Source: Branchiostoma floridae (lineage: Eukaryota > Chordata > Leptocardii > Amphioxiformes > Branchiostomatidae). From it: 64,000 nucleotides of DNA. Numbering within the stretch: the stretch's first letter is position 1; each line of letters starts with the position of its first letter. Position numbers and translations under genes: made by a program. The notes under the pieces are model-generated. The model saw nothing but the letters and a program-made list of their open reading frames with translations, ran no database searches and had not been told where the DNA came from. The stretch covers positions 4,948,894 through 5,012,893 of the forward strand of contig NC_049994.1 of assembly GCF_000003815.2 (NCBI RefSeq), read 5' to 3'. Of the stretch, positions 1-10,881 are shown piece by piece.

Positions 1-34
1 GGTGTCACCTTCACAACGTGGGCTGAGTCAGCTG

Positions 35-690
35 GCAATGGCATTGATCTGTCACCTCTCATTCCTGTATGTGTGTGCGAACCTCCCAGGTGTCCACTAT
101 TCAACATACTATTGGGATTGTGTAAACTGTTATTCAAGAGTTATCCTTAAATCTCATAATGAGGATGCTTTCATGTTAAGGGTTGGGTGGGCGATAGAGT
201 ACTGTAAATGTATGTAAATGTCAGCGCAATGCAGCGCCAATTTACAGCTGCAATGCCGTAAATTTTGAAATAAAACTTGTCAAATGCTTTTTCTAAGTGT
301 ATGTGGATTGGATTTCGTGGTAAGGAGAAAATACAGTATTCGCCATTATTTAAGTTTGGCAATGGCATTGATCTGTCACCTCTCATTCCTGTATGTGTGT
401 GCGAACCTCCCAGGTGTCCACTATACAACATAATATTGGGATTGTGTAAACTGTTATTCAAGAGTTATCCTTAAATCTTATAATGAGGATGCATTCATGA
501 AGAGGGTTGGGTGGGCGGTAGAGAGTACTGTAGATCTATGTAAATGTTGGCGCAATTCAGGCAATTTACAGCAGAAATGGCATGCATCTCTGAAATAAAA
601 CTTGTCAACTTGTCAAATGCTTAAAGGATACAGGAGAATTCTGAATCAGTAAGTACTGGCTTAGTAACGGTTGTCAAATGCTTTTTCTAA
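35..690. repeat. Tandem duplication, about 325-bp period
   Basis: The stretch from about 35 to 350 recurs from about 358 to 690. Both copies carry GGCAATGGCATTGATCTGTC near the start and GAAATAAAACTTGTCAA near the end, offset by 323-325 bases. Short reading frames inside simply repeat each other, so I see no gene. Confidence 0.8.
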
Positions 691-885
691 GTCTGTGTGG
701 ATTTGATTTCACAGGAAAGGAAAAAATGGAGTATTTGCAATTGTTTTTTAAATTTGCAGTGAACTTGAAACAAGGGGGAGGGGCAGAAGACAGAACAAGC
801 CGTTTCATAAAGGTGAATGACCTTGAAAACTGCCAACATAAACCAAAGGGAAAATTTCAACATTTACAGTATCTACCTTTTTCTT
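678..885. mobile_element. Degenerate MITE of the TACTGTAAATGCATTT family
   Basis: It starts TCAAATGCTTTTTCTAAG, has the internal GGATTTGATTTC block and ends CATTTACAGTA, as in the better copies at 5121-5333 and 17264-17475. It is heavily diverged. The following 886-1424 shows no gene or clear repeat. Confidence 0.5.
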
Positions 886-1424
886 TTTACAGTATTTTAC
901 AGTGCAACTTTTCAATCGGATGTCGTAAGGCAGAGCTTTTGGATCTTCTGGTACTTTTGGAATGATGAGAGGATATACCCCAAAGCCAAGGGGCCACCCA
1001 CACCCTATACATGTATAATGCCATGGTCATGGTTACAGACAAAATTGACATTGTACCCACACACGGTCAACAACACTGCCCCACCCCGTAAACAATAACG
1101 TTTGCACGATCCCTGCTAAACATTTGTACAGACACCAGAGAAGACCCTGCCTTGTTTGTAAACTATCCATTAGCTGGGTACAGAGTTAACATACTTCTCT
1201 AAATCCCCATCTTTGGTAATGATGACAGTTAGGGAGCACGTTTTCAAACGCCTCTGCACCAAACATGGGTACTGTTAGAGTTGGTGTCATCTTTGAAACA
1301 CAATCTTGACTAGCATACCTTTCAAAGACGAAAGAATGTCCCATTTCAAAGTTTCAGTTTGTTTGTGCTAAGTTGTGGAGCCTAGTGGTAAATAGGCCAG
1401 AAGGTTTTCTTCCTGTACATTTTT

Positions 1425-1638
1425 ACAGGAATGGGTTGCTACCCTTTTCCCTTTATCATGCTCGAGACACCTCGTCGAACGCAGGACTTCCATTTTTCAT
1501 TCCTTTCTTAAGACAGGTGCGGCCCAGACCAAGATGTGCCCAACCCAGACCTGAACCAGGATCTCCCAGTTACAAACTAATTAGAACCAGGAGGTCAACT
1601 ATGAGGCTGCTACCAGTTGCGCTACAGGGACATCCCTA
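1425..1638 (-). mobile_element. tRNA-derived SINE, family 1
   Basis: Read on the minus strand it begins GGGATGTCCCTGTAGCGCAA, with an A-box-like stretch (TAGCGCAACTGG) and a diverged B-box region (CTGGTTCAGGTCTGG). A body shared with the copy at 8476-8694 follows. RNA polymerase III head plus dispersed copies identify a SINE. It is diverged and inactive-looking. Confidence 0.75.
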
Positions 1639-1960
1639 TGAAAAGTCTAAAGTTTCTTCCTATTTTCTAACTATTTATAGATATCAGTTCAACATCAAAG
1701 TTCTTGCCAACTGTGACCCTTCTCCTGAACCCTTTAATGATATAGACTGCTTGGCATTACTAGAATACCAGATCAACTGATGGTATCTTGATAGTTTCGC
1801 ATAGCAACAGCCAAACATAACAACATACAGCTTAAATCCACAGTATGGTTTCTGTTGGTGCTCTATTCTAATACTGGACATGAAGTCAACAATTCTCTAA
1901 CATGTAGAACTTGGGTAGCTTTGAGTTGTTGTACAAGGATTTCTTGTTAACTCTAGCCAA

Positions 1961-2150
1961 GTTAATCCCAAAGAAACAACTTTATTTCCAATCGTTTGAG
2001 TTGACTTTTTACTACCTTGAGGATAAAAAGATTTGAAAATGTCAGAGACTTGACCTAAATTAATTCCCAAAGAAGCAACTTTACTTCCAATCATCTCAAT
2101 GTTTGCGATGACTTTTTACTATCTTGATGATAAAAAGATTTGGAAATGTC
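1961..2150. repeat. Tandem duplication, about 97-bp period
   Basis: The units 1961-2043 and 2059-2150 share ACTTTATTTCCAATCGTTTG-like sequence, then GACTTTTTACTA, then GATAAAAAGATTTG. Minus-strand reading frames here reflect the repeat. No function is visible. 2151-2337 shows nothing. Confidence 0.7.
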
Positions 2151-2337
2151 ATACAACAAAACACCCCGCCCGTACACATGTGGTATAAACTTTGGAATGT
2201 AAGAACTAGCCAAGAGGTCATGGATATAATCTCCTTATCTGAACTACTTAACACAAGTATAACTGTACAATGTTTGCCTTCCAAACTGACAAATGCTATC
2301 AAGACTTGGTGTTAAAATAAATCATAAAAAAGGCCGC

Positions 2338-2560
2338 TGATCTGAAAGTATAAGCTGGCTTAAACTGAGTACTATAGATTCAGTTATTATCACGGGAATT
2401 TGCGGTATAATGGAAAAGGGGGAGTTCGCTGTGTTCACGGTTGATATACGTTCATAATTCTGAAGTACAGTAGCAATACATTAGAAATGCATATTCTTGG
2501 TGTAATAACTTCTTGAACACAGCGAAAGCCACAAAAATAAAATCACAACGAAAATTTGAA
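2338..2560. mobile_element. Diverged MITE-like block
   Basis: It carries GAACACAGCGAAAGCCACAA followed by AAATAAAATCACAACG, the pattern seen in the right half of the TACTGTAAATGCATTT MITEs (GCGAAAACCGTGAACATTAA in the 17.3-kb copy). The left half contains the mirrored TTCGCTGTGTTC. Boundaries are uncertain. 2561-2878 shows no gene. Confidence 0.4.
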
Positions 2561-2878
2561 GATGGTATTCCTAAAAAAAAAAAACTACGGACACATTTTT
2601 CCCATTAGTGCAATTAAACGGAAACTGGTGCCCGTGATAATTTGCAACTTCTCCAATGATATCACTTTGACTTTGAACTGGGCAGGTCCCCAGACAAAAC
2701 TAACCATGTTTTCAGGTCTAACTCAAGGCTACTCCCACAATATTGTCTCATCCTCCAGACCAAAAATCTGTCGGCTTCAAACTCCAGGGAACTTGACCTT
2801 GTCGGGAACTTGAGATAAATGCCCTTTAAGCACCTTGTCAGCCTTAAAGGCAATAATAAAGCCTTCAAGTGTTTCGTG

Positions 2879-4406
2879 TACTGTAAATGTATTTAAGTTC
2901 GTGGGGATTTCATTTCATGTAAGCGGGAAAATTGAGTTTTTGCAGTGGTTTTAAGTTCGCGGTAGCGCCATAGACTGTAGCCAAAAATCATTATGAAAGA
3001 AATGTTCACGGTGGTTTTGAGTCAGGGCTCCAGACTAACTTTTTGACCTAGGAGCATGGCGCTCCTAACTCCTAAAACTTAGGAGCGCCAGCAAAAAGTT
3101 AGGAGCACCACTATGAAAGGTTGGGAGCACAAGCAAACGTCTGAAGCCATACAAAATATTACTCCAATAATCAATGTTTTTGACTAGAGGTGGGTATGGC
3201 TTAAAGAATTAATTAGGGGTGTTATATATTATATATAGTTACAGTAACCAAACAAGAAACAAGAGAATACATGAGATCACTTTCAAGTAATATAACACTG
3301 ATTCCTTACAATATATGATTTTTATAATGTTTCATAAGTTAATACACACAATCAGGAAGAGTAAATTAACCTTACTGCTAAAGGTGAAACTTGACTGTTA
3401 CATATACAACAACAACAAACTAAAGAAGTCTACAAGAAAATCTGCAAGCCAACAGAGGAGAAAGTGTAGCCAGGACTGTCAGGTACATTTTGTATTTCTT
3501 TTGTATCTCTTCTACTTTGTTAAGAACATAGCTGAAAATAGATGCACTGGAAAATTAGAGGTTTACTTCTAGCCTGTAACATCAGTGTTAACTTATATAA
3601 AAAAAAATCTGTGTACAAACAATTCATATTTTCAGTTGAAAAAATGTAGCAGAAAAGATGTGTTCGAAGGGCAAATCAATCGAACTTTTCCCAACAAACG
3701 ACATCTATTTATCAGTCTTTTGAAAATAAAGACTGCAACAAAAGTAATATCTGAAGGAACCGTGAAAAAATCGCGACCTCCGTTCAACATTTTCTACGAC
3801 TTCAGTGCCGACACAGCCCCCCTCCCCAGTTTGTCATCGTCGCATTAGCTGTTAATTTTCCCGCATTCCACCGACAAACAAGCAAAAAAACCCTCCAAAA
3901 GAATCCTGTACATGTACTTATCACCAAGGACTTTAGGCATTCGATGAGTTTTCGTCAAAGTTACACGCTTTTGAAGCGTTCCTGCGTGATTTTTCCCGCG
4001 ATCACAGCGGGGATATCAGATATTCCACCAATAATGGCGGCCGGGCGAGCTACGTCACGCCGAAATGGCCAATGGGGTGCGACTCTCGCGATTCGCGAGA
4101 TGTGAGTTACTGCGAGACTTGCGCGAGACTTGAGTTAGAATCAAAATGGCGGCTCGGTGAAGGCCGAAATCGGCGAATTTTGAACTTTGAGCGAAGTTTT
4201 CGGGGGAAAATAAGGGCGTTGCTCATTTTTTTTATTGGCGCGCCGTGCGACCATCGTTTAAAAAATAGGCGCATTATTAAAATTACGGGCGCATTGCGAC
4301 CAAATCTAGTCGCAGTCACGAGCCCTGTTTTGAGTTCGCGGTTTGCCATTGCGACAACCACAAAAATAAAACCACTGCGAACATTTCTGCATTTACATTT
4401 ACAGTA
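2879..4406. mobile_element. TACTGTAAATGCATTT MITE, split by a hAT-like insertion
   Basis: The left half (2879-3022) starts TACTGTAAATGTATTTAAG. The right half (4336-4406) ends CATTTCTGCATTTACATTTACAGTA. Joined, the halves match the uninterrupted copies at 5121-5333, 11684-11899 and 17264-17475, so the intervening 1.3 kb arrived later. Confidence 0.8.
3023..4327. mobile_element. Non-autonomous hAT-like element with 8-bp TSD
   Basis: The element starts CAGGGCTCCAGACT and ends, read inward from the right, CAGGGCTCGTGACT, giving imperfect terminal inverted repeats. Perfect 8-bp duplications TTTTGAGT flank it at 3015-3022 and 4328-4335. CAGGG termini with an 8-bp target duplication are the hallmark of hAT transposons. 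No transposase frame is visible across 1305 bp. The left end has repeated TAGGAGC motifs; the right end is CpG-rich (3950-4320) with CTCTCGCGATTCGCGAGA at about 4082-4099, a TCTCGCGA-type promoter motif. Confidence 0.85.
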
Positions 4407-4587
4407 TTACTTGTACATCTACAGTCAAATCTGTCATCGAATACATCGTACATGCAAATTTACATTACACTTCTAGAGTTAAATGTTAACTCCTGCAATC
4501 TCAAGATGTGTTTAACAAACAAATCATAACCATTAGGCATTACATTGTTCAACATTCTCCATCACTATAGCCTGGGTACAATCCTAG

Positions 4588-4815
4588 TTACTGTAAATAC
4601 CTTTATTATATGGGGATTTAATTTCGTGGTAGAGATAAAATAAAGTGTTCCTATGATTTCTATTTTGTGGCTAAAACAAGGAGATAGGCAGATAAAAGAA
4701 CTCAAACAGAACAAGCATTCTTGCGATGGTTTTAAGTTTGACAGCAAATAGGTTATGTCAAACTTCTGAGGAAGATTAAACCACTGCAAAATTTTCAACA
4801 TGTACAGTATTTTAC
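4588..4815. mobile_element. Degenerate TACTGTAAATGCATTT MITE
   Basis: It begins TACTGTAAATACCTTTATTA, keeps GGGGATTTAATTTCGTGGTA and a GGTTTTAAGTTTG block, and ends with GTACAGTATTTTACC. It has the same architecture as the neighbouring family members but is more decayed. Confidence 0.6.
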
Positions 4816-4854
4816 CAAAAGGCATTCAGTTAATTTTGACTCTTGTTTGACACT

Positions 4855-4921
4855 AGCCTGGATACCAGACCCCAGCCCGATCTCAAAAGATATCGGGTTG
4901 GGGTCTGATATCCGGGCTAGC
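4855..4921. mobile_element. Short hairpin element with 9-bp direct flanks
   Basis: The 67-bp unit runs from GCCTGGATACCAGACCCC to GGGGTCTGATATCCGGGCTAGC and folds into a long imperfect stem. TTGACACTA occurs on both sides (4846-4854 and 4922-4930), suggesting target duplication. Related sequence occurs at 9372-9480 and 56310-56385. Confidence 0.6.
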
Positions 4922-5025
4922 TTGACACTAACCCCTATACTGATCTACAGAGGCCCAGACTGGGGACACCAACACTGTCAGAGACTCAGACCCTGAGCTA
5001 GTGTGTACAGATTCCCATTACCAAC

Positions 5026-5122
5026 CTGCTGACATAAGTCCTGTTATGGTTCCAACAACATAGCTGGGATTCTGCAGAGGGTCTAGAACAACAAATCTAC
5101 CACCAACAGCAGTGTGGAAATA
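5026..5122 (-). CDS. Candidate internal exon, unrecognised minus-strand gene
   Basis: On the minus strand an acceptor (GCATTTACAG) precedes 97 bases open in one frame (TAT-TTC-CAC-ACT... to ...TCA-GCA-G), followed by the donor GTTGGT. The peptide reads YFHTAVGGRFVVLDPLQN and continues PSYVVGTITGLMSAG. Phase is 0 in, 1 out. It can follow the exon at 6247-6314, which ends in phase 0. I do not recognise the family. The acceptor lies in the end of the adjacent MITE (5121-5333). No further exon was located on either side. Confidence 0.4.
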
Positions 5123-5333
5123 CTGTAAATGCATTAAAGTTTGCGGAGATTTAATTTCGTGGTTGCAGGAAAATGGAGTATTCGCAGTGATTTTAAGTTT
5201 GTGGTAGCACCATGCACTGTAGTCTCTTACTGCCATGGAAAAATATTTGTGATTGTTTGAAGTTTGCGGTGAAGCAACAACTGTGAAAACCCACAAACAT
5301 TAAACCACTGCGAATATTTTTGCATTTACAGTA
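5121..5333. mobile_element. TACTGTAAATGCATTT MITE
   Basis: The inverted ends TACTGTAAATGCATTAAAG and GCATTTACAGTA bracket internal GTGGTTTTAAGTTTG-type repeats and an ACCATGCACTGTAGTCTC block. It is about 213 bp with no coding capacity. Its left end abuts the candidate exon at 5026-5122. Confidence 0.8.
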
Positions 5334-6246
5334 CAAGAGGCCATGCAACTGTCAGGGGAAACCCTAAGGGGAGGGGGGTGGAGCAAACAAAGCAAACATG
5401 TGTATTACAGGCTTTGTCATGATAATTGCCCTGATAATGGACAATAATGACACACCACAAATGACATGTCCCCCCTATACTGTAGATAGACAAAAGTTAA
5501 TGAATATAATCACATGTAAATGTAGTACTGTACACCTATGCCCAAGATATTTTCATTATACTTCTGTCCTGAGTCCATTTCTGACCAATGTAATTGTAGA
5601 AAAAAGGAGACTGTATCAATTACACATAGAAATGTGTAATTTACACTATGTCAATATGCCATTCTGTTAATATTCCCATAAAGTAACACTGCTTCTCCTA
5701 GAAAAGATAAATCTTCTATTGTTGCCATACATTGTACTGCCATGTTCAACTGTTGTGAAATGAGGACCATTCATTCAACCATTCAATGAATCTACATATT
5801 AGGAAGAATGACACATTGTTTTTAAGTCTTTGTTGAGAAGAGGGTACCTTTTAAACGTGTACATTGACAGACACACAAAAAGAAACGACTTCACAACTGT
5901 AAACATAACATGAGCTTGGTCTGCGTAGGTAGACAGGACGCCAATGGGGTGAGGTCATATATTTCTGGATATGGACAGTAACAAGTGTTTTTACCAGGGG
6001 GGGTTCAGTTGGTAGAATGTTATCCTGTCAGTAAGTCCCACAGTTGATTGGAGAGCTCAGAGGAAATGGTGTGGCAACCCTGGTTACACTACCAGAAACA
6101 AGGACAAGTAAAAATGTTTTCTGTGTAAATATAGGCTAGACACAATCACTCCACATGTGGTGTACCCTCCCAATGCTGACCTCAAGAAAGCTACAGGGGA
6201 AGGTGCTTTGCATGCACCCTTTTGTACAAGACAAAATGTAGCTTAC
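5334..6246. other. No feature seen
   Basis: This is AT-rich sequence between two candidate minus-strand exons. A plus-strand frame at 5398-5670 has no splice or promoter context and no recognisable motif. If the exon pair is real, this is an intron. Confidence 0.5.
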
Positions 6247-6314
6247 CTGAATTTGCACACTTCTTGAACTTGAAGTTCTTGTAGCACTAACTTGTAGAAA
6301 GTCACGTACAAGCC
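6247..6314 (-). CDS. Candidate internal exon, unrecognised minus-strand gene
   Basis: The minus strand shows a strong acceptor (CATATTTTGTTTTACAG), 68 bases, then the donor GTAAGC. Two frames are open. The one that joins the next exon at 5026-5122 is phase 2-in/0-out and reads LVRDFLQVSATRTSSSRSVQ then IQ; the alternative reads GLYVTFYKLVLQELQVQEVC. Both splice sites match consensus well, but an exon this short could arise by chance. No family is recognised. Confidence 0.4.
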
Positions 6315-6927
6315 CTGTAAAACAAAATATGCAAGTATGTCACAAACAAAGTAGGGCACAAAGAAATACACCAAGTGACTAAATCGCGCACCACCTTGAA
6401 AAATGCTTTACAAACTACAAAGGAAAAGAAAAACACTGTTTTGGAGCACCTAAAATGTTTACGAGAAACACGGAAGGCCATACTTCAAAGTGCGGCCGAT
6501 TTGTGAACGCACTTTACCGTCGGAATAGTTTGAAAACATATCAAACTCCAGAACAGAAGCACTTCAACATCGCGTAGCACTTTAGTGAGCCATTCTGAAG
6601 AAAAATACCCACTAGTGTCATGAAACAAACTTGAAAGATGGACGTATGTACCCTTTCCTACGGATATACCCATAAGAACGTGGAAATGTGTCTAGCCAAA
6701 CACTGCTTACTCCATTGGCCTCTTACTCAGTGAAGTCAAATAGTGGGCATTCCGACTGCCAGGCATAGGGGACCCTACCATCTTATCTGTCTGAACATCT
6801 GACCAATAGAGGAAAGCTGGGCCCCAGGTCTCTTATCTATAGTGGCTGATGTCTATCTCATGGGAAACCAACATACATCTTCTACTCTTTAAACTTGGCA
6901 CCGTAGTACTGGAAGAATACTTGTGGT

Positions 6928-7391
6928 TAGGGGTGGGCACCGGTACGTACCGGTACAAAACCGTTTTTTTCTTATTGGACCGGTCTGGAAAAACTGGACC
7001 TGAAAAAAAATTCAGTGCACCGGATATTGAACCTATTGGACAATGAACAGATTATATGATCAGGCATTCACACCGTATAATCACACGTTTCGGGGCTTAA
7101 CAGTCAAGGCAAATAACAAAAGCAAAGTAGAGTGGAGTCTATTCTACCAAGTTTTACAGTCAATCGTGTAGACTCTGAGGCAGTTAGCCTAGTAGGATTT
7201 CAAAATGCCAGTGGGAGTTGAATACTCCACAAAACAGATTTCTTGTTGCAAATTGGACCATTGTTTCGAGTATCATCCATTCACAAGCTTTCACATACTG
7301 AATCAGGTTCAGGTCCGGACCTAATCCTTTGGACACCTAATCCTCTGGACCTGAACCGGACCTGAATTTTCTGTACTGGTACCCACCCCTA
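6928..7391. mobile_element. hAT-like MITE, GGGGTGGGCACCGGTAC ends
   Basis: The left end TAGGGGTGGGCACCGGTAC mirrors the right end GTACTGGTACCCACCCCTA. Flanks CTTGTGGT (6920-6927) and AATGTGGT (7392-7399) agree in 6 of 8 positions, fitting a decayed 8-bp target duplication. Internal ACCGGTCTGGA and CCGGACCTGA blocks are also mirrored. No gene. 6315-6927 shows nothing. Confidence 0.7.
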
Positions 7392-8417
7392 AATGTGGTA
7401 CATTCCTCTTTCACTATGGTACTGTTGCTCTATCTTGATGAAGAAATGATACCAGTATCTTGTTGTGTGTAATTTGTTTCAACCTCCTTGGTTTATAATG
7501 GCTTGTTTGTTTGTTGGTTTGTTTATCATGAATCTTCATTATTGAAACACTAATATTCCTGAAATCCAGTTCTTGATTAAGAATTCAATTCATCATACCC
7601 TGATAACAAAACAATACAAAACATACAACATATCAGTATGATAGATCGGAACTGCAGTCATAGTAAGACGTAGGGAACGTCAGGTTTTGTATTACTAAAT
7701 ATATTCGGGATCTATAGTCATTATTACAACAAAGTTGATCAAGCAATGAAAATCTTTCAATGCCGTTACTAATAAGAATGTCTGGTACAGTACTGGCACT
7801 TAAATCCCACTGACTGGTCCCATAACATTGTCAATCTTGGTCAAAAGACATATGTATGCAAATTTTTTTCTGGATATGAAGCAACTCTCTCATTGGTCCA
7901 AACGGTAATTGCCATGGTGTCATTGGCTGAAGTGCTAATCATAATTGACAGTCAACAAATGGTCCATTCCCATGTAGTTCCTTCACAATCTGAGACAGGT
8001 AGACTTTAGAGTGACATCATTGGAAATTAGCCAATATTGGAGGAAATACTAGAAGTTGCACTTGAACCAAAATAATGGAAGATCTTCTTTGTCCCTTTGC
8101 CAATGTGTGATGGGCGTTATCAGATGAGTGTACCGTTAGCAGTTGAACTAGACCTGTTTTGGGTAACATGCAGTATTCAAATACCGTCACGTTTCTCAAT
8201 GTGATATCAACACTTGACTATTCGTTTAATTCGTTTGTTCAGACCTTCGTAGGGCCTAGTGGCACACAGATCAGCAAGTTTTCTTGCTGTTTCAGTAGCA
8301 GTGTATATTATCATAGCGAGAGGAAGTCAATGTCCTAGAATAGATTAGACGCACATCTGCATATATAGATGTGTATGATTGTTTCCATTGCTACATACAT
8401 GTGATCATTACCGTGTG
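7392..8417. other. No feature seen
   Basis: About 1 kb of AT-rich sequence without convincing frames, inverted ends or tandem structure. The short minus-strand frame at 8017-8199 has no splice context. Confidence 0.4.
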
Positions 8418-8474
8418 ACCTGTACTTAGCCCAGTAGGGCAAAAATGTGCAATAAAGGTCTTCATTCATTCATT
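8418..8474 (+). mobile_element. LINE-type 3' tail ending in (ATTC)n
   Basis: GACCTGTACTTAGCCCAGTA is followed by GTGCAATAAAGGTCTTCATT and then repeated CATT. The same tail occurs at 33467-33520 and 38557-38617, and ends the SINE at 46371-46537. Short tandem tails of this kind are typical of CR1/L2-clade LINEs; the family is inferred. Confidence 0.6.
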
Positions 8475-8475
8475 A

Positions 8476-8694
8476 TTACAGGAAGGGGTTGCTAGCCATT
8501 CCCTTTTAACATGTTTGAGGCACCTCCTCAAACACAGGGCCCCTATTCTACATCCTTTCCAAAAGGCAAGTGCAGCCCTAACCAAGATGCCCAACCCAGG
8601 ATGGAACCCGGGATCTCCCAGTTACCACCTACATGAAATTGGAACCGAGATCTCAACTGTGAAGCTGCTACCAGTTAAGCTACAGGGACATCCC
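8476..8694 (-). mobile_element. tRNA-derived SINE, family 1
   Basis: On the minus strand GGGATGTCCCTGTAGCTTAA opens a tRNA-like head with A box TAGCTTAACTGG and B box GGGTTCCATCC. A body with GAGGAGGTGCCTCAAAC follows. It lies back to back with the LINE tail at 8418-8474. The nearest relative in the window is 1425-1638. Confidence 0.8.
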
Positions 8695-9371
8695 CCCAAC
8701 ACTTGACTATAAATGAGAATTTATCTTTGACATCTATTATGACAAATGTGCAACTGGCAAAGAATAAAAATACGTGTGGCCCTGCTCTACAATGAATACA
8801 AGAGTCAAGCTTGTACTTGAATATGATGAATGTATGCTCACCAAAAACATGTATATTTCCCCTATATTACTGACAGTTCCAAACAGAATGTAGGATTGCA
8901 AAAGGATCAGGGAATACAGAATAAATGCCCAAATGGCTTATTTATCAATTACCCTTCAGATTGAAAAATCTATACTATGAATATTTCATAGCAATCTTTA
9001 TGATAAATGAGTGTTTGACTTCGGGTTTTGGGGACTCAGCAAGCTAAATATAATTAACATACATGGTAGCAGCACTAGAACAACCATTCAAAATGCTCCC
9101 TGTAGCGTTTTTGTTATTTTGCGAACCTCAACTGATGTTGATATGCAGTGATTGCTAATCTGTCTTCTGTTTGTTGTTTGTTGTTTGTAAGTCACTAATA
9201 ACAAAATTGGCAAAATGCAACACTGCATTTTGGCTAATTTTTTTTGTCTAGGATCTGACATATCATTTTTCTCAACAGTACTACTAGGGTTCCACATTTT
9301 TCCTCCATAATATCATCTTCACATTGCATCCTTTACAATTGCTGTGTAATCAAGTTATCAAAAAAAAGTTA
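8695..9371. other. No feature seen
   Basis: AT-rich intergenic or intronic sequence. The minus-strand frame at 9088-9297 lacks splice context or recognisable motifs. Confidence 0.4.
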
Positions 9372-9480
9372 GCCTGGATTCTAGACCCCCAATCTCAATA
9401 TCTATAGTGCAGGGTCTGCATAATCTGGCAATTGATAGATGCATAAAGATGCCCTGGAAACAGTCTGTCATCCAGGCTAA
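9372..9480. mobile_element. Degenerate AGCCTGGAT hairpin element
   Basis: It starts AGCCTGGATTCTAGACCCCC, contains ATCTCAATATCTATAG, and ends CAGTCTGTCATCCAGGCT. It is a diverged relative of the hairpins at 4855 and 56310. Confidence 0.5.
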
Positions 9481-9548
9481 AAAAAGAGTCAAACACACTT
9501 ACATGGCAAAACATGGTAAACATATCCATTCCAATTTCCTAATAGTAA

Positions 9549-9616
9549 TACAGTCAAACTTGCCCAAGCAACCATTTTTTGCTCAGTCCCTTTTGCTCAG
9601 GACAAGTTTGACTGTA
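9549..9616. mobile_element. Minimal TIR element TACAGTCAAACTTG
   Basis: TACAGTCAAACTTGCC at the left and GGACAAGTTTGACTGTA at the right are inverted copies separated by about 35 bp. Ends of this form are common in Tc1/mariner-type MITEs; the assignment is tentative. 9617-10100 shows no gene; the small plus-strand frames at 9656 and 9910 have no support. Confidence 0.6.
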
Positions 9617-10099
9617 CGTGTCTTCTTATAGTAGATATACTGAAGTTATTTTCCATTGGCCGTGCAGGTTAAGTATGAGGGACACGTGCCTCAATTTACC
9701 GCCCAGCTATCCAGAGATCGCGATGTGCAGAAGCGCTTAATTCAGATTTACATAGGAATTGGGACATTATTCGGTCGGATCCCTACCTCATATGGGGTGT
9801 GTCGTGGCTTTCACACATTTACACAGAGTTCCTTTGCAGTACTAAGAATTGTCAGTAAAAATGTCAGTAAATTAGGCTAATGTGATGACAGCTTTGATTA
9901 AGGTTCTCAGTGTCTGGTCCCTGTCATTATTTAAGGCTGAGGTACAGCGGTGAGTCTTCTATGAGTCATACTTTGAGCGTTTCCTGTTTTGGTGCAGTCT
10001 GGCACATGTCACATTTGCACCTTCAAATTTCAGTTTTGTGTTACCATGAAAAAGCTTATAAGTCTAGTAATGTACTATCAGATTTCATAAGATTCTAGA

Positions 10100-10745
10100 T
10101 TAATAATAACTTGATGTACATTATTATTCATGTACAATGTACAAGTATATTATTGAGTGATTGAATAGAATATGAAATTTAATAATGGTCAGCTATCGTA
10201 GCAGGGTCCTTCCCAGAGGATGGAATAACGGAGGCCCTCCACTATATTCCTAGCCCAGCTCCACTATACTACTTTTAAAATTTAGTGTGTTTCTATTTTC
10301 TTGTTAGTTTTGTTTACATCAATGAAAATTCACAGATTTTTGTGCCTAGTGGCATCACTTTTCCACTGGACATTGTCTGCAAAAACTTGTGAATGGATGA
10401 TGATTAAAACAATAGTTGTTTTGCGATTTCACAAACAAAGGAATCACTAGAACGTATTATACTTATAGTATTTGACATCCTCTGTCATTGAAAAATGAAC
10501 CCATTTTCATGAAAACGCAGCGCGTTGGCTCCGGTTATTTTTGCCAGCCCCTCCACTATACTAAAAAATTCTGGGGAGAACCCTGCGTAGGATACCTGTA
10601 TTTAATATTCTACCAAATTATCATTCATGTACATGTATATTGGAATGATTGAATATAATGCGGAACTAGATAATGGTCAGATATCGAGTAGCATAATGTA
10701 GGATGCTCGTATTTAATATTCTACAAAATCTGATTTACCAAATGT
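10100..10745. repeat. Tandem duplication carrying an inserted element
   Basis: The block with ATTGAATAGAATATG and TAATGGTCAGCTATCG before 10201 recurs after 10600 as ATTGAATATAATGCGG and TAATGGTCAGATATCG. TGTATTTAATATTCTAC likewise repeats as CGTATTTAATATTCTAC. One repeat junction is split by the element at 10202-10585. Confidence 0.65.
10202..10585. mobile_element. hAT-like MITE, CAGGGTYCTYCCCAG ends
   Basis: The left end CAGGGTCCTTCCCAG mirrors the right end CTGGGGAGAACCCTG. CGTAG flanks it directly on both sides (10197-10201 and 10586-10590). CTCCACTATA occurs near both ends. The neighbouring tandem copy gives a related empty site. No coding capacity. Confidence 0.65.
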
Positions 10746-10881
10746 TTCCATGATCCTATCTTGAACATTACATGTTGGAAATTAGATCAAAAGCTAAAGG
10801 CTGACATAATGGTTTTGAATGAAGTTACCGTACATTTAACGTCAAGGTATTGTCTGTACCATGACGTATGTTTCTTTCTTA

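Noticed and set aside
4072-4476. 134-codon plus frame as a hAT protein
   Set aside because: It crosses the element boundary at 4327 into the older MITE, and no transposase motif is present.
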